From NCBI GenBank assembly GCA_964247055.1, contig OZ176054.1, positions 8,742,001-8,806,000 of the forward strand: a stretch of DNA of 64,000 nt. The letters run 5' to 3'. Below are positions 1 through 12,442 of the stretch, piece by piece. A program made the translations under genes and the position numbers. The notes beneath the pieces are model-generated. The model saw only the letters and a list, made by a program, of their open reading frames with translations. It was not told the origin of the DNA and made no database searches. The DNA comes from Paragordius varius. Its lineage: Eukaryota > Nematomorpha. Position 1 is the stretch's first letter. Each line of letters begins with the position of its first letter.

Positions 1-58
1 GTATTAATTATATTATGAAAATAGAAAAACATTATATTTTTGTGGTTAATAAATATAG

Positions 59-3000
59 GTAATGTAAAATCGGTCAGTTACGCAAACATTAAAAAAATAT
101 GTACCGTTATAACCGAAACTCTGGGATGCGGTCCGGATAATTGGACCAAACTAGCCATCGCTATTGACATTGTGAAAGAAATTGTGGAAAAACATGATGT
201 ATGGATTGAGGGTAAATACCAATTTAACCGCGATGACCGCCAAAATAGTATGTTTGACGACGATGTTTCAGATTCAGTTTTAACTGATGGTGGTTTCGGT
301 ACTATGATGGGAGCGTCCAAAAAATCAATGGATAAATTCTACATGATCATTGAAAAAGACGTGAATCAAGAAGATTTTATTCAGGTAAAGCGTTAGGGGA
401 CCTATGAATCGTAAAACACAATAAAATATTAATTTAGAAATCTTTAAAATTATTATGACGTTTATTGGGAATAAATTATTCTTAACTGTTCCGATTGAGA
501 TTTAGTTTACCAATTTAAGTTTTGTGGTACAAAATTATCCTAAAATTTGATCGTCTATTTAAAAAGAAAATTAAAGTGAGTATAAGTTAATTAAAAATAA
601 AAAACATAATATATTCTTTTTCATCTTAAATTTTTTAATAAATAGAATTTATAAAGCAAAAAATATTCCCGAAAGTGTTAAATGTGTATCAATGCATCTT
701 GGTATACTACTTTTAAAATCAAACTATTGAAATATTATATTAGGGCCGTATGCCAGACAATCCCTACAGTTCTTTGGAGGAAGGTTTGGGTCCAACCATG
801 AAGGATATCAAAAATAAAATATGCCGTGATTGTGAACTATTTGCCTTGTTAGATGATGATAGTTGTATGGAGTTATTGGTCGATAACAAAATAGTTAACC
901 TATCATTAAGGGTCAAGGTAAAAACAAATATTTTTTCATAAAGAGTCCTATTGCCACCTCCCCGCGGTGTTGGTTGGGGCATGAAAAGGCGCTAAAGGCG
1001 CCAGTTTCTAATGACCTGTAAAATCATTAGTTGTACACAAGGGCATGTGTTACGTAAAAAATCGCCTCAGAATATGAATTACTTCGTGGTACGAAAACTC
1101 CGAATTCGGAGTCTTACTCTTTATGATGATGATGGAAGTAATGATTTTTATTGTTTCCAAAAAATATATTTGCCCAATTCCTCAGTGTAAATCAATATAA
1201 TTAGGTTCTTTTAGATTTAATTCTTAAATATGCGTTTAAAAATTATGTGATTGTTTTACAATACTAATTGGAAGCTAATAAATGAATAATTCAAATATCA
1301 CCCAAAACTCATGTAACATTGGTTAAAACGGTTGATACTAAAAATATCAAACTTTTTTACACTATGGATCAATTTTTTTATTTTTGAAAATTCGTTATTC
1401 TAAAAAATTTTGATTCATTTTACAATAGGATGTATATCAAAAGGTTTGGCGAGTTACACACCCAAACTCTGATACAATGGTCGTTATATACCGTATTCGG
1501 GGTTTATTAGGTGATGCGACTGAAACATTCATTGAAAGTTTTGATCCCATTCAAGATAAAAGGGAAAATAGTAACGAATCAAAAAATGATAACAAAACTA
1601 TACCTTTGAAAGATGTACAACCAATGAATACACTCGTTTTGGTTTTGAAAGAATCTCATTTTGCCGGATTTTTGCTTACTGTGTAATTTATTTAAAATTA
1701 GTATCATTGAATATAATATGTTAGCAGTTTGATAAATATGTGACAAATAAATTAAAAAAGAGCTCTTAGAGACATAAAATTAATGGAACAATTTTTAAAT
1801 TTTACAAAGTTATATTTCAATGCCGCAATCGATTGAATAACATGTTGAACGTTTTCTTAACAATTAATCTTATATTTTTTAATTTTATTAGAGTATTGTA
1901 TTTCTAAAACCCAATATGGTGTTTATCGTATCTCAATATTATGTATAATCATATAATGACAAATATTTCAAAAGATGATCTATATATATTATATTATTAT
2001 TGAGATGCGGTTTCTTATGCATCAATTAATCATTTTTATTTAATATACTATTTATATTCGAATCAATAGTTTTATTAAATTATAAAATTTTAACATATAT
2101 GGCTTTAGCATAGATTCTTTGCAGGAACCCATGAAGTTTTCCAACCTTTTGTTTAACACGCTGAAAATCATTAAATTTATAACGAAACCGTCTAATAGCC
2201 AAGATTTTGACAACAATGACGAGAATATAATCCTTGATACACTAAACATTATCTTTAAGCTAATAAGCTTATTTACAAGACAAATAGTTAAAGGTTCATT
2301 GAGATCGGGATCGCAAACTATAAATACAAATAGGTAATCTTAGGTTATCATGTTTGAATTCAATAAATATAAAATATAAGGCAGTCACATTTAATACTAA
2401 AAGTTTGTCATTTTTATCTCCAAAATGTTTTTAAAGTATTATTTATTTGTTTAATTAACTTTGCCATTCAAAATATAGACTTGTTTTTAGTGTTTTTAAA
2501 TAAAAATAATTTGGCTTTTACTTTTGTTTTACCATTTTTAGTTTTTTTTAAAAAAGTTAAAAATCTATATTTTTACAATATTTTTTAGATCATCTTCACC
2601 ATTGTTAAGTTATACCGAAAATGCTATTGATAAAACACGTGATGGCTTGATTAAAATATGTTTGGAAATTGCTTTACAGATTATGGAATATAATATCGAA
2701 GGCAACGTAAGTCATTCATGTTCAATAATTTAAATTAATACTAATTATTTTTATACAATTTTAATACCATATAAAAAATTTTTTTTAGCTGACATTAAAT
2801 CCTGAATGGATCAATACCATGCTCTACAACATTGAATCCCTTGAAAATATAAGTCAAAACAATGCTTTAATAGAAAAATTGATTGCATTATTACCGTATA
2901 TGTTGATTGGGGCAAACAAGGCTATGATATTTGCAACACTTAATCACTACAATAATTCATTGAATTTTGAAATGTAAGTTTAATTTTCACTATATTGGTC

Positions 3001-6000
3001 TACACCATATAATTGATTTTCTTTTGATTAATATTGAGGTTGATTATAGCACAATAATAAATTATAAATGTTATATTAGTTAAACCATTTATAAAAGGAA
3101 TTTACGATTGCTATGTAAATATTTTTGCAGTTGTTCTAAATTATAAAATTTTTAATGAACTAAAAAAAGAAATATAAATTTTATTCAACGAATAATTAGA
3201 AGCATGCATTATATATATAATTAATAGGCAGAGACGGAGTAACAAATTAGATAAAATATTTATTACCATTTTAATTCCATTGTGTAAATTTACCCTAAAA
3301 ATATTACTATAAAATATACAATATAATATAAATGTTAGATATGATGCAGAACAACCATTGTCCATGACTCAAAAATTTGACGATTTATGCATATTCCTTA
3401 ACTCATGCCTAAAGGTGTATGAAAATGAATCATCAAAACATCCCCGTGTTAGCCATGATTCTTTCTCCCTACAAATCTTTTTACATAATTTAATAAGCCA
3501 ACAATTACACATGAGTGCAATGAAACAAATTTCAAACAATAACCCTGATATATTAGAAAGAGATGGGATTATAATACAAGCTCTTACTTACATAAGTGGT
3601 AGGGCAGGACATCAGGATTGGAAAAACATTGTAACGGCTAAATTCCCTTCCTTATCCTATGTCCTAAAATTACTCAATACGTTTTATCAAATGGTTTCGA
3701 TTCAACAAATGCCAAAGTATCGAGAAATGCTTCAAAAACGGACAGATATAACGCCTTTCGGTATGACATATATATGTAAAATAACAATCCTTATGATGTA
3801 TTTTGCTGAATTTTTTAAGAGATGGTAATTAGTATAATAGATCAAATCATGTTTGTGAATATAATAAATTTCTTTATTCTATTTGATACTTTATTATAAT
3901 GATGTTACCACTGTAAACATATAAATTACATGGTATTATATATAATTTTAAACACATTAAAATCAGAAGTATTTTAAATTGCCTACATAAAAACTTAAGT
4001 ATGCATTGTTTTATATAAACATATTACAATATTTTATATAGTTTTGCCTGACATAACTCCTTTAATTAAATTGTTACATAAATTGGAACAAGCCTCAACA
4101 GAAGATAGATTGGGTACTTTAGCTGAAACTTTAATGAACACGCTCCTTAAGAGTGATCCTTGTATGCAAACAAAGGTATAAAAAATCTAATTTTTCTTAC
4201 GTTATGGCTAAATTTCTCAATTAATATATCATTTACAGTTCAAATTCACCCTTAAACAATTCAAATTCACCCTTGAACAATTCAAATTCACCCTTGAACA
4301 ATTTAAATTCACCCTTTAACAATTAAAATTCACCTTCGAACAATTCAAATTCACCCTAAAATAAATTATGTATTTTTTAAGATTATATATTAATTATATT
4401 TTTTTATATTTTTTTAAAAAAAAATTTTGTATGTATTTAAAATAATACTGAAAAAATAATAAACTTTGTCATATAAATTATATTTAATTTTAATGATGAG
4501 TTATATTAGACAGAAATTTCATAATTTTTTTTAGGGTGAATTTGAATTGTTCGAGGGTGAATTTGAATTGTTCAAGGGTGAATTTGAATTGTTTAAGGGT
4601 GAATTTGAATTGTTCAAGGGTGAATTATTGTTTAAGGGTGAATTTGAACTGTAAATGGTATATTAACATGTGATTGGTATTGTTTTTAATTTTTTTTTAG
4701 ATTGAAAATATTCGAGAGCAAACTAAACACGATCGAAAAAAAATAGCAATGGCCAAACGTAATAAAAGACTTGAATCTCTTGGAATGAAAGTCATTAATT
4801 AATTAAAATCTAATATATTTTAAAAATTGAGTTTTGATATTTTTTGTCACGCATCTACTAAAGTATTATACATACAGTGAATCCCTCATAATGTCCCTAA
4901 TCGTGTGAGCTCGCTTAATATCCGCATTATATGGCTCTTTTTTAAATTTAAAAATATTTAACAAATTTTTCATTTTTATTATTATTATACGGGCATTAAA
5001 TAAATTTAAAAAATAATTTTTTAACCAATTTGGGCTTTTATATACTCACAAATTACTAAGTTAGTGGGAAGGTATATATATAACTTCAGTCAATTATATC
5101 CCAAAAACTACGACCTTAATCGTAAAAGTGTATGATAATCATTGTTTATAACGAAAGACTAATTACGGGGGTCATTTCAGGGGTCCACTGTATATAATGG
5201 GACAGGTTAATATTTTCAAAAAATTATACGGGCTTAGGTTTTGACAAATTTAATGATATATACAGTTTGATATTCAATATGTGTTGATTTATTCGCGAAA
5301 TATATAATATTCATTCAAACGTTGCATAATAGACAAACACTAAGGGTCAGGTCTTGGTATCAACCAAAATTGTGTCCCCTTTGTCAGAAGAAACTGGATT
5401 TGTATGCTGCATTTGCTTTGAGGGATATCATTTTCAACCAAACAAGGTTTGATTTTATGGGCTTTTTTTACGCAACATAGATTTATTAAATTTAGTTAAA
5501 TTAAATTTTGTTTGTGATAAAGGTTTTGGGGATCTATAATTTATTACGCAAAAATGAATGGATAAACCTTTCCCAAAGCACCAAACGTATGGCATTTATA
5601 AGTTTTTCGAATTTCAATCTTGTCCACATTGATTGCCATGCAGATTCTATCAAGTATATTAATATATTTGATAAAAAATTTGGTTTTTCCAAGATCGGAA
5701 CGGGAAACGTTTTTGCAGAACTGGAACCATTAACTTTTTTGAGACAGTTTTGGTGCTAAAAATATTTTTTTTAAAGTTTTATGTCAATATTGTTTGCTTT
5801 TTATTTAATGGTTATAATCCGTATATTTGCTGTTTAATGCTTATATTTTTGCTAATAAATTATTGTTGATATAATTAAGCTTTGAAACTCTAGGTAAAAG
5901 CATTTGACTAAGACAATAAATGAAACCATTTTTTCGCACAACAAAAATGAACTAAGACCGGAACCAAATATTCTCGCAAATATTGTTTGAGACCAAGTCC

Positions 6001-9000
6001 AGAGACAAAAAAAATCATTTACCAAAAAAATAATTCTGATTACAACATTTTCTTATATATTATTTATCGATACACTTAAAAGACAAACAAAATGCCGCAA
6101 TGAATGGGAAGGAGCTACGCTAATAAATTCCAACATAGCGTGCAACGCATTATTACCTTTGTGGGGCGCAACAGTTAGCGAAACGTCATTTGCACAAGCA
6201 TTAAATAAGTAATTACTTTTTTGGAAATGTATGGTTAAACAATATATTTTAATTTTCCCAAATAATTAAAAATATCAATTTTATTTTATCTTATTTGTTG
6301 TTCTAGATTCTTTAAAAGCGTTCGAGATGCCTGTGGTATAAAAGATGTTACATATGAATATTTGTTTCACGATATAAAGGGTATATTACAAAGATTTGCA
6401 ATTGAGAAGTATTTTACCGATGATCAATGTATTGGTTCGAAAGAAAGTAACCTCAAGATAATTCCATATCTTCTAAGCGTTGCTTGCTACTTAGTGATTC
6501 AGTAATTAATTGGTTAATTATATGTTTTTAAATAATTAATGATTTGGTAGAAATAACCCTTTTACATTAAGCATAAATAATTAAATATTAATTTTTAAAA
6601 TAATGAGGTATAACAATTTATAAGCTATTTGATTAATGCTATACTACAGCTACTGATTTAATATCTTTCTTTTGAGAATCATTTTATCACTTTCTTATAA
6701 AGCATATTTTACGTTCCAATATTTTAATTTATATCTCAAATATGTTTTGCATTGTTAGACACAACCTTTTATCCAACATTGAAAGTAATCTAAAAACATT
6801 TTTGGAGATTTATTCACAACCGTTTGCTTTCGATAATTATAATATTAATTCAAATGATGAAAATCAATCGTCAACTTCAGCTAATAATACCAGTATCTCA
6901 ATAACGGATTCCACTCTAAATAGGAGTACGCTGGAGGAAACTTTGAAAAATTTATATGTTGCAAATCATGATGATGTATATTACTACAGTGTAACCGCCC
7001 TGTTGTGTAAACCCAAAGCATGGTGGCTAAATCAAGGCCATCGATTACTATACATTTCTTTAATGACACACTACTTGCGACACGAGATATCCAACCCAAA
7101 GGATCATGATAATCAAATAAGTTTTCAGGGGTAAATTTTTAAATATTGAAAAAAAAAGTTTTTATTTATATTGTGTGTTTAATAATAGGAACAAATTTTA
7201 ATGATTTCATAATGATAATTTTTTCTAGATTTTGCCGATTTACAGCCAATTGGGATAATATAAAACCACCCGTATTATTTCATCTATTGTGTCAAGGCTT
7301 GTGTAATATAGTAATGCAGGTATACAAAGTTAGCTTAAAAAATGTAGTTTAATTTAATCAGCACATTTTATCATTATGTATCAATCCAAGTGTCGGCAAC
7401 CTTTTTGGAGGTGACCCGTTTTCAATATAGAAATTTGGGTCAGCCCTACGCTTAAAAATATAATAAAATTAGTACTCTATGCCAATATAATAGTATATTA
7501 ATAAAATGAAAAAAATCTTAACATTTCATGCTACATAATAATAATGACAATGTGTCTATTAACAATTTTACACTCCTTTTTAATTAAAAACCCAAAAATT
7601 TGAGATATCATTTTTTTTAGCTAATAATTTATAATTACACTAAACAACAAATTTTTCTGCCACTCGAGTGTTTTGCATTTCCTGATATTTACTATCATTT
7701 TAACAGTAAATCTGAAATAATTTCACTAAGAATTTTGTATAATATGATTTTTTTATGGTTATGCGCCCTCTTTATTAAAATTTACTAAAAAATGCTTTTT
7801 TTTGAAAGTATACAAAAAATGCCCATTTGTAATATATCATTCGAAAGAGTAATAAAAACTCTATAAAATGCATAATAATATGTTTTGCATCGATAGTTAA
7901 TATTGGACATAGAGCGTATAACTTAATATTTTTTAAAACTAATGGATGAAATTAGCTCAAACTTTGGGTAGATGGCAAGGAACCAAAAAAGATATCACAA
8001 TAAAAATTATTGATTAAACGCTTATTTATTGCTTTTATGTCATTCCAAACAGCCATTTTTAATTTTATTTTTTTAGAAAAATACCATAATATTAATATTA
8101 TTTTCTTTAGAAATCTTATAATTTCCAAATTTTAACGACTAGAAATATAGTTTAAGGTATTCAGTCATATATTTACAGCTATAACTATGCATTTCAGTAT
8201 CCATTAGCTATAATTAGAATGATAATCTTTATTAAAAAAGCAAGCAAAAACTTTTTAAAAGATTTTTTTTTAATTAAATACTAAGGTAACCCTAATATTT
8301 AAATTAAAAAAATTTACATTTTTATTTAGTTTGTCTGTGAAAAATTTTGACTTATTTAAAGGTTGAAAATTTTGACCATATAAAGGGATATAACTTTTAC
8401 ATCAGGTTGTTAAATGACTTACTACTGTTCAGATTCAGTTTTTTGCGCTCTTTCGCATGATATTATATACATGGCTCTATCTAAAACTTTTAATTTTGAA
8501 TTTGAATATTAAATCGGGGCAAAAATTTTATATTAATAAAAATTCTTAGGTATTAGACTAATTTTTTTACAGATTTATGTGCCTATTTTAAATTTACAAG
8601 AATGGCACTTAAAAAAAGATTTGTTGTTTAGTGTTATTTTATTGATTTATTAAAAATTCAATGTGCTTTCTGTTCTATAATATACTTTGATAATTCATTT
8701 AATTCTGGTTGTTTTCGATACTAATATTCTCAACAAGGTTTGCAAATTTTATCCGTATACAAAAGTATCTGGTGAAATGAATAAATGGTAAACTTTCTGA
8801 AAAATTGTCATTATTTAAAGGCTGCGTTTCGGCAGGCCTACGGTTAAACTTAAATTTAATTTTTTAAAATTTAAATTTGGCGAGCCAAGTTTGGATCGCG
8901 ATCCTAGGTTGCCCACCCCTGTATTAATTTATTATATATATATATATATTATAAATTTACATTTTGATATTTATCGTTCAACATGATATAAGATAGCTAA

Positions 9001-11022
9001 ATAAATCGAAATGTGTCGACATTCTATGCGTAATAAAAAATATATATTACTATTTTAAAATCTGTCAAACTAATTTTTAAAAGTTTGAATGAGAGGATGC
9101 ATTGAGCCATATTTTGATATACTAAAAATATACATTTTGATGATTTTATGGTTTATAAAAATTAGATAGAAAACATATTTCTTATATGTAGTTTATAAAT
9201 ACGATATTATATTTAAAAAATTGACTAATTTATTGTAGCATATTAATTAATGTGACCAGATATTTTGAACTTTGACGCAGTACAAAATTAAAACATACTT
9301 TGCCTGTTTTTACAACATCGGTGTGATATATTACAGTTTCCACAAAAAAATATCCTAGGAAAATATCAGGATTATCATGGTGCTTTTGGTTAACCTTTAC
9401 GAGTTATTAAAGAAAGTTTTTTACACTTTTGTGATAAGTGCTCCGTATAAAATTGCAAAAGGTGAGTAATTTTTTCAAACATATGTTTTGGTGAAAGCTA
9501 AATGCCTTTTTTAAAAGATATCACTAAAATATTATATAAACTACACATAAAAAGCAAAACAATATTTTTAAAAATTTTAAATTGTTAGATGTGGGTTCTG
9601 AAAGTCTGAATTTTTTTGGCTCTTTCAAAATGGACTGTTTTAAAAACGCAAAAATTCCGACATTGTGTAATAATTTTAAATATATGCAAAATTTTGATAT
9701 GGGCTAAATATATTAATGCATACTTTCAAAATTTAATTTTTAGTGGTATTTTGTTGAAGCGCACTTCCTATTTTGTGCATGATGGAAACGATATAAACGG
9801 TTGAGATGTTATACCATTTATATATATGATTCGATAATGCTAAACATTTTTCTCACTCAGAATTGAGATACTCGTTAGTTTTCTGTTATATAAAAATTGT
9901 CTTTTACAAAATTTCTCCAAAATTTGCTAGCAAACGAACCTTTAAGTTAAAATTCTTTACCTATTATACCTATTCGATCATGCTTAAAATAGTTTAAAGT
10001 ACGCTTCAACAAAACATCCCGAATTTATTTAATCAAAAAAATAAGAAAATAAAAATTAAAGTTTAGGAAAAAAAATTAAGAAATATTATAACTCCCACCT
10101 AATGAGTATAGACGTAAAAACTATTTATTTTTTAAATACAAAAAAAGTTATTTCGTAATCATGTGCCATATATAATAAATTTTATATAATATGTTACGGG
10201 AATAACAATTTTCCGTTTGATATTATAACAAAAAAACTTTCTAAACCTGATCGATTTATTAAAATATAATAAATTAATTTTGCTAATTTAAATTTTGAAG
10301 CACCTCTTTTTGCGGAAGCCCTGAGTAAAAGAGCCATTAGCCTGAATCTTACGGTTGAGTCCGCGATTTATAGTTTCGCCACTGCAGGCTACAATCTTAA
10401 GCGGTTTGACCGATCCAAAACCCAAATTTATAGTTTTTTCCGCAAAATAAACATTTCTTTACAAATTATGTGGTTATTTTTAAAGAGAGTATTAAATTAA
10501 ATTCTAAAATATTTTTTTCGAATAAATAAAAGGATAAAATATTATTTTTCATTTCAAAAAGCAGTACAAAAGTGGGCGCAGTACAGGCGCAGCTTTTTTC
10601 TGAAAACTCAGTACTGTACTGCGAAATACAGCCTATCTGGTCACATTAATATTAATGATAGATAGACGCCAAATTATTAATTATAATTGATAATTCTGTA
10701 TCTATATAGATTTATAAGGAAATTAGTTTTTATATTTACCATTTTATTGTAGGATGCCATAGAAGATGGAGTGCTTTGGCTTTTCGCTTTAAGCAAGTAT
10801 TTGCAAAATAACGATGAACAAATCATTAAAAAGTGTCAGAATTTATTAGTTTTATTTGATAAATGGGTAACTGCAAAGTCTGTGGACAACATTTATTCAA
10901 CGCCAAAGGGTAAGTTAATTTATATAGTAAAAATGTTAGCCAAATATAATATATCCCAATTTTCCATTGTAGATTTCATTGACAACACAAAGAAGCTCTT
11001 AGAAAATTTTCCGAATACATAA
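59..11022 (+). CDS. UBR4: UBR4 (E3 ubiquitin ligase, N-recognin), C-terminal ~1,040 residues, 5' end outside the window
   Basis: UBR4/p600 is a giant E3 ligase that recognises N-degrons and extends ubiquitin chains. I read 17 exons: 59-384, 744-917, 1429-1680, 2125-2333, 2589-2706, 2789-2973, 3339-3760, 4042-4175, 4701-4790, 5351-5446, 5523-5653, 6083-6208, 6307-6501, 6759-7130, 7229-7319, 10753-10909, 10973-11022. All junctions are GT-AG and all phases agree. Segments matching the remembered human protein include [49 protein letters not shown] and KVLGIYN. The C-terminal hemi-RING is visible as VCCIC...GYHFQPNK (exon 10) followed by FNLVHIDCH (exon 11), supplying the zinc-ligand Cys/His. Exon 3 is diverged near its end, so that donor (gtgtaa) is the least certain. 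Introns run from 64 nt to 3.4 kb and contain three transposon insertions. The gene is intact wherever it can be read. Confidence 0.93.
4225..4662. mobile_element. Foldback MITE with 21-bp tandem repeats in both arms (copy A, UBR4 intron 8)
   Basis: The element starts TATATCATTTACAG and ends with the matching inverted sequence CTGTAAATGGTATA. Each arm of about 120-130 bp consists of roughly six head-to-tail 21-bp units of the type TTCAAATTCACCCTTGAACAA, in opposite orientation on the two sides, around an AT-rich core of about 180 bp. TTAA stands on both sides, but TATA at the edges could equally be the target duplication. It has no coding capacity. Copies B (20.2 kb) and C (25.6 kb) share the architecture and terminal motif, with a different unit sequence. 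In UBR4 pre-mRNA it would fold into a long hairpin. Confidence 0.8.
7387..8921. mobile_element. hAT-like non-autonomous element in UBR4 intron 15
   Basis: The left end CAAGTGTCGGCAACC and the inverted right end CAGGGGTGGGCAACC match at 12 of 15 bases. The flanking octamers tatcaatc and tattaatt match at 6 of 8, as expected for an old hAT insertion. The 1.5-kb interior is AT-rich, with no transposase that I can recognise. Confidence 0.6.
9251..10645. mobile_element. Terminal-inverted-repeat element, TGTGACCAGATA ends, UBR4 intron 15
   Basis: Both ends read TGTGACCAGATA inward, followed at different spacing by a GCAGTAC motif on each side. The flanking octamers ttaattaa and ttaatatt match at 6 of 8, which suggests an 8-bp target site and hence hAT. 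No transposase is seen. The interior carries a block (about 9.42-9.80 kb) that recurs elsewhere in the window, marked by 'gcatgatggaaacgat'-like sequence. Superfamily assignment is tentative. Confidence 0.5.
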
Positions 11023-11044
11023 TATAGTGCAATTTATTAGATTC

Positions 11045-11050
11045 AATAAA
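11045..11050 (+). promoter_or_regulatory. AATAAA poly(A) signal of UBR4
   Basis: A canonical AATAAA lies 23 nt after the UBR4 stop codon, giving a very short 3' UTR. Confidence 0.6.
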
Positions 11051-11059
11051 TGTCGTACA

Positions 11060-11065
11060 TTTATT
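11060..11065 (-). promoter_or_regulatory. AATAAA poly(A) signal of RpS29
   Basis: Read on the minus strand this is AATAAA, 43 nt after the RpS29 stop. Cleavage downstream of it would fall near the UBR4 signal, so the two transcripts should overlap by a few bases. Confidence 0.55.
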
Positions 11066-11107
11066 AATTAATATAAAATTTTACATATGAAATTAATCAA
11101 GCTAAAA

Positions 11108-11284
11108 TTAATATGGTAATACCTTCACAAATCCAATATCATTTGCGTATTGTTTGAAACATTTTCTACACAAATTTAATCCATATTTTCGAATTAATCC
11201 ATGAGGATTTGCGCACGCTCTACATTCTCTCGATCCTTTTCCAAACTTTCTTGGGTGGCTATACCAAATTTTATTTAGTCCCAT
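11108..11284 (-). CDS. RpS29: 40S ribosomal protein S29 (uS14)
   Basis: This single-exon frame of 58 residues begins [18 protein letters not shown]. It contains the uS14 zinc-finger cysteines as CRAC ([10 protein letters not shown]) and CRKC ([11 protein letters not shown]), and ends [12 protein letters not shown]. Animal RpS29 is 56 residues and begins MGxxxLYWSHPRKFGQGSR, so the start and length fit. The protein is a core component of the small ribosomal subunit head near the mRNA channel. The gene converges on UBR4 with 85 bp between stop codons. A TTAA MITE ends about 240 bp upstream of its start codon, so the promoter must be short or lie inside repeat sequence. No intron is needed within the coding region; a 5' UTR exon cannot be excluded. 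The frame is short and easily missed. Confidence 0.95.
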   Translation of the reverse strand: MGLNKIWYSHPRKFGKGSRECRACANPHGLIRKYGLNLCRKCFKQYANDIGFVKVLPY

Positions 11285-11526
11285 GTGTAAATTATCGGAA
11301 ACACTTTATAACACAAGGTATATTAAAAGATTTTTATTTTAAATTTTAGTTTTGTATAGTAACACAAAGAACATCCGCTATTATAAGACTTAAATAAATA
11401 CCAAATTAAAATAGTAGGTACCCGCGATTTTTTTACTAAATACTGTCTTAATTTATTATATATGCTTCGCTCCAAATAAAATAATTAATGTTGCATGATT
11501 TGGCGTACTATATCTTATAGGAAATA
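11285..11526. other. Upstream region of RpS29
   Basis: AT-rich sequence between the RpS29 start codon and a MITE. It presumably holds the promoter. I see no clear TATA box or pyrimidine-rich start. Confidence 0.3.
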
Positions 11527-11530
11527 TTAA

Positions 11531-12112
11531 CACTTCGATTCAAATTGGGGTATATAAATACCCCAGACTTAATTTAAATTAATATTTTTAAAAAACTACT
11601 GAAGAAAATGGTCCCAATTTAAATTTATGCTTCTATTCTAATAAATATTATATAAATATGCCAAAATATCTTGATAAAATTTTGTTTTGAAAAAATAGCT
11701 CCATCTCAAACTACTTCGACGCCATTTTTATTTTACAAAATTTTTGCAAAATATCGTCTTTATTTAATTATAAGGCTAAAACTAAAGCTAATTTTTTATA
11801 TAAATTACATCTAACATTGATAGAAATAGAAAAAGCGGTTTAGTTTGTATAATTTTTCAATTTTACAATTTGACACATGTCACGTTGACGAAATTTTTAC
11901 CTTTCGGTTTTAGCTTAAAATGTGTAATATCAAGTATTTTTGAATAAAATTTTTTATATATTTCGGTTTATTAATGTTATATAAGTGCAAAATTTTGCCA
12001 TGGTTTCGATTCCTTCCATACTTTTTAAAGTATTTGATTTTAAACAGGCCTGGGGTATCCAACTACCCCAATTTTAATCGAAGGACTAAAATGAGTGTGT
12101 TGAATCCAAGTG
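11531..12112 (+). mobile_element. TTAA-flanked MITE, full-length copy 1
   Basis: This 582-bp element is bounded by TTAA on both sides. It starts CACTTCGATTCAAATTGGGG and ends with the inverted partner ATCCAAGTG. Just inside each end is a short palindrome of the form GGGGTAT..ATACCCC. TTAA duplications are typical of piggyBac-type transposition, but no transposase is seen, so the superfamily is inferred. At least seven more full or partial copies lie at 23.1, 24.0 and 31.7-34.7 kb. Confidence 0.75.
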
Positions 12113-12361
12113 TTAAAAAGCATTTAGAGTAATAGGCCGAATTCGATAATTTTTTTAGCTTCAGACGCATCTTCATAAAGAAGAATTTACAAATGTTAAA
12201 TGTAAAGAAATCCTCATCACACATTTTTTTTTCTATAAATATTTTTAAATCGCCAATACAATAGTCAAATAAATATATATTAAAATGTAAATTTAATTTT
12301 AATAAGTATTAAAATTGAGAGAATTACGCATTGTATTTATGAAATTTATTAACAAAATTAA

Positions 12362-12438
12362 GCTGAAATGCGTACAAATAAAAATATGTAAAAGTCGAAA
12401 ATTAATAAATATATATTTTATATTTGTGCGCATTTCAG
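12362..12438. repeat. Small hairpin repeat flanked by TTAA
   Basis: An inverted repeat of about 18 bp (left GCTGAAATGCGTACAAATA, right the complement of CTGAAATGCGCACAAATA) surrounds a short AT-rich loop, with TTAA immediately outside both arms. It could be a tiny MITE or a chance palindrome. Confidence 0.45.
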
Positions 12439-12442
12439 TTAA

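Noticed and set aside
78-320. Minus-strand open frame opposite the first UBR4 exon
   Set aside because: It is the shadow of a conserved plus-strand exon and resembles no protein family.
4236-4655. CRISPR-like array in the 21-bp repeats
   Set aside because: The units are directly tandem without spacers, face each other in two arms, and lie in a eukaryotic intron.
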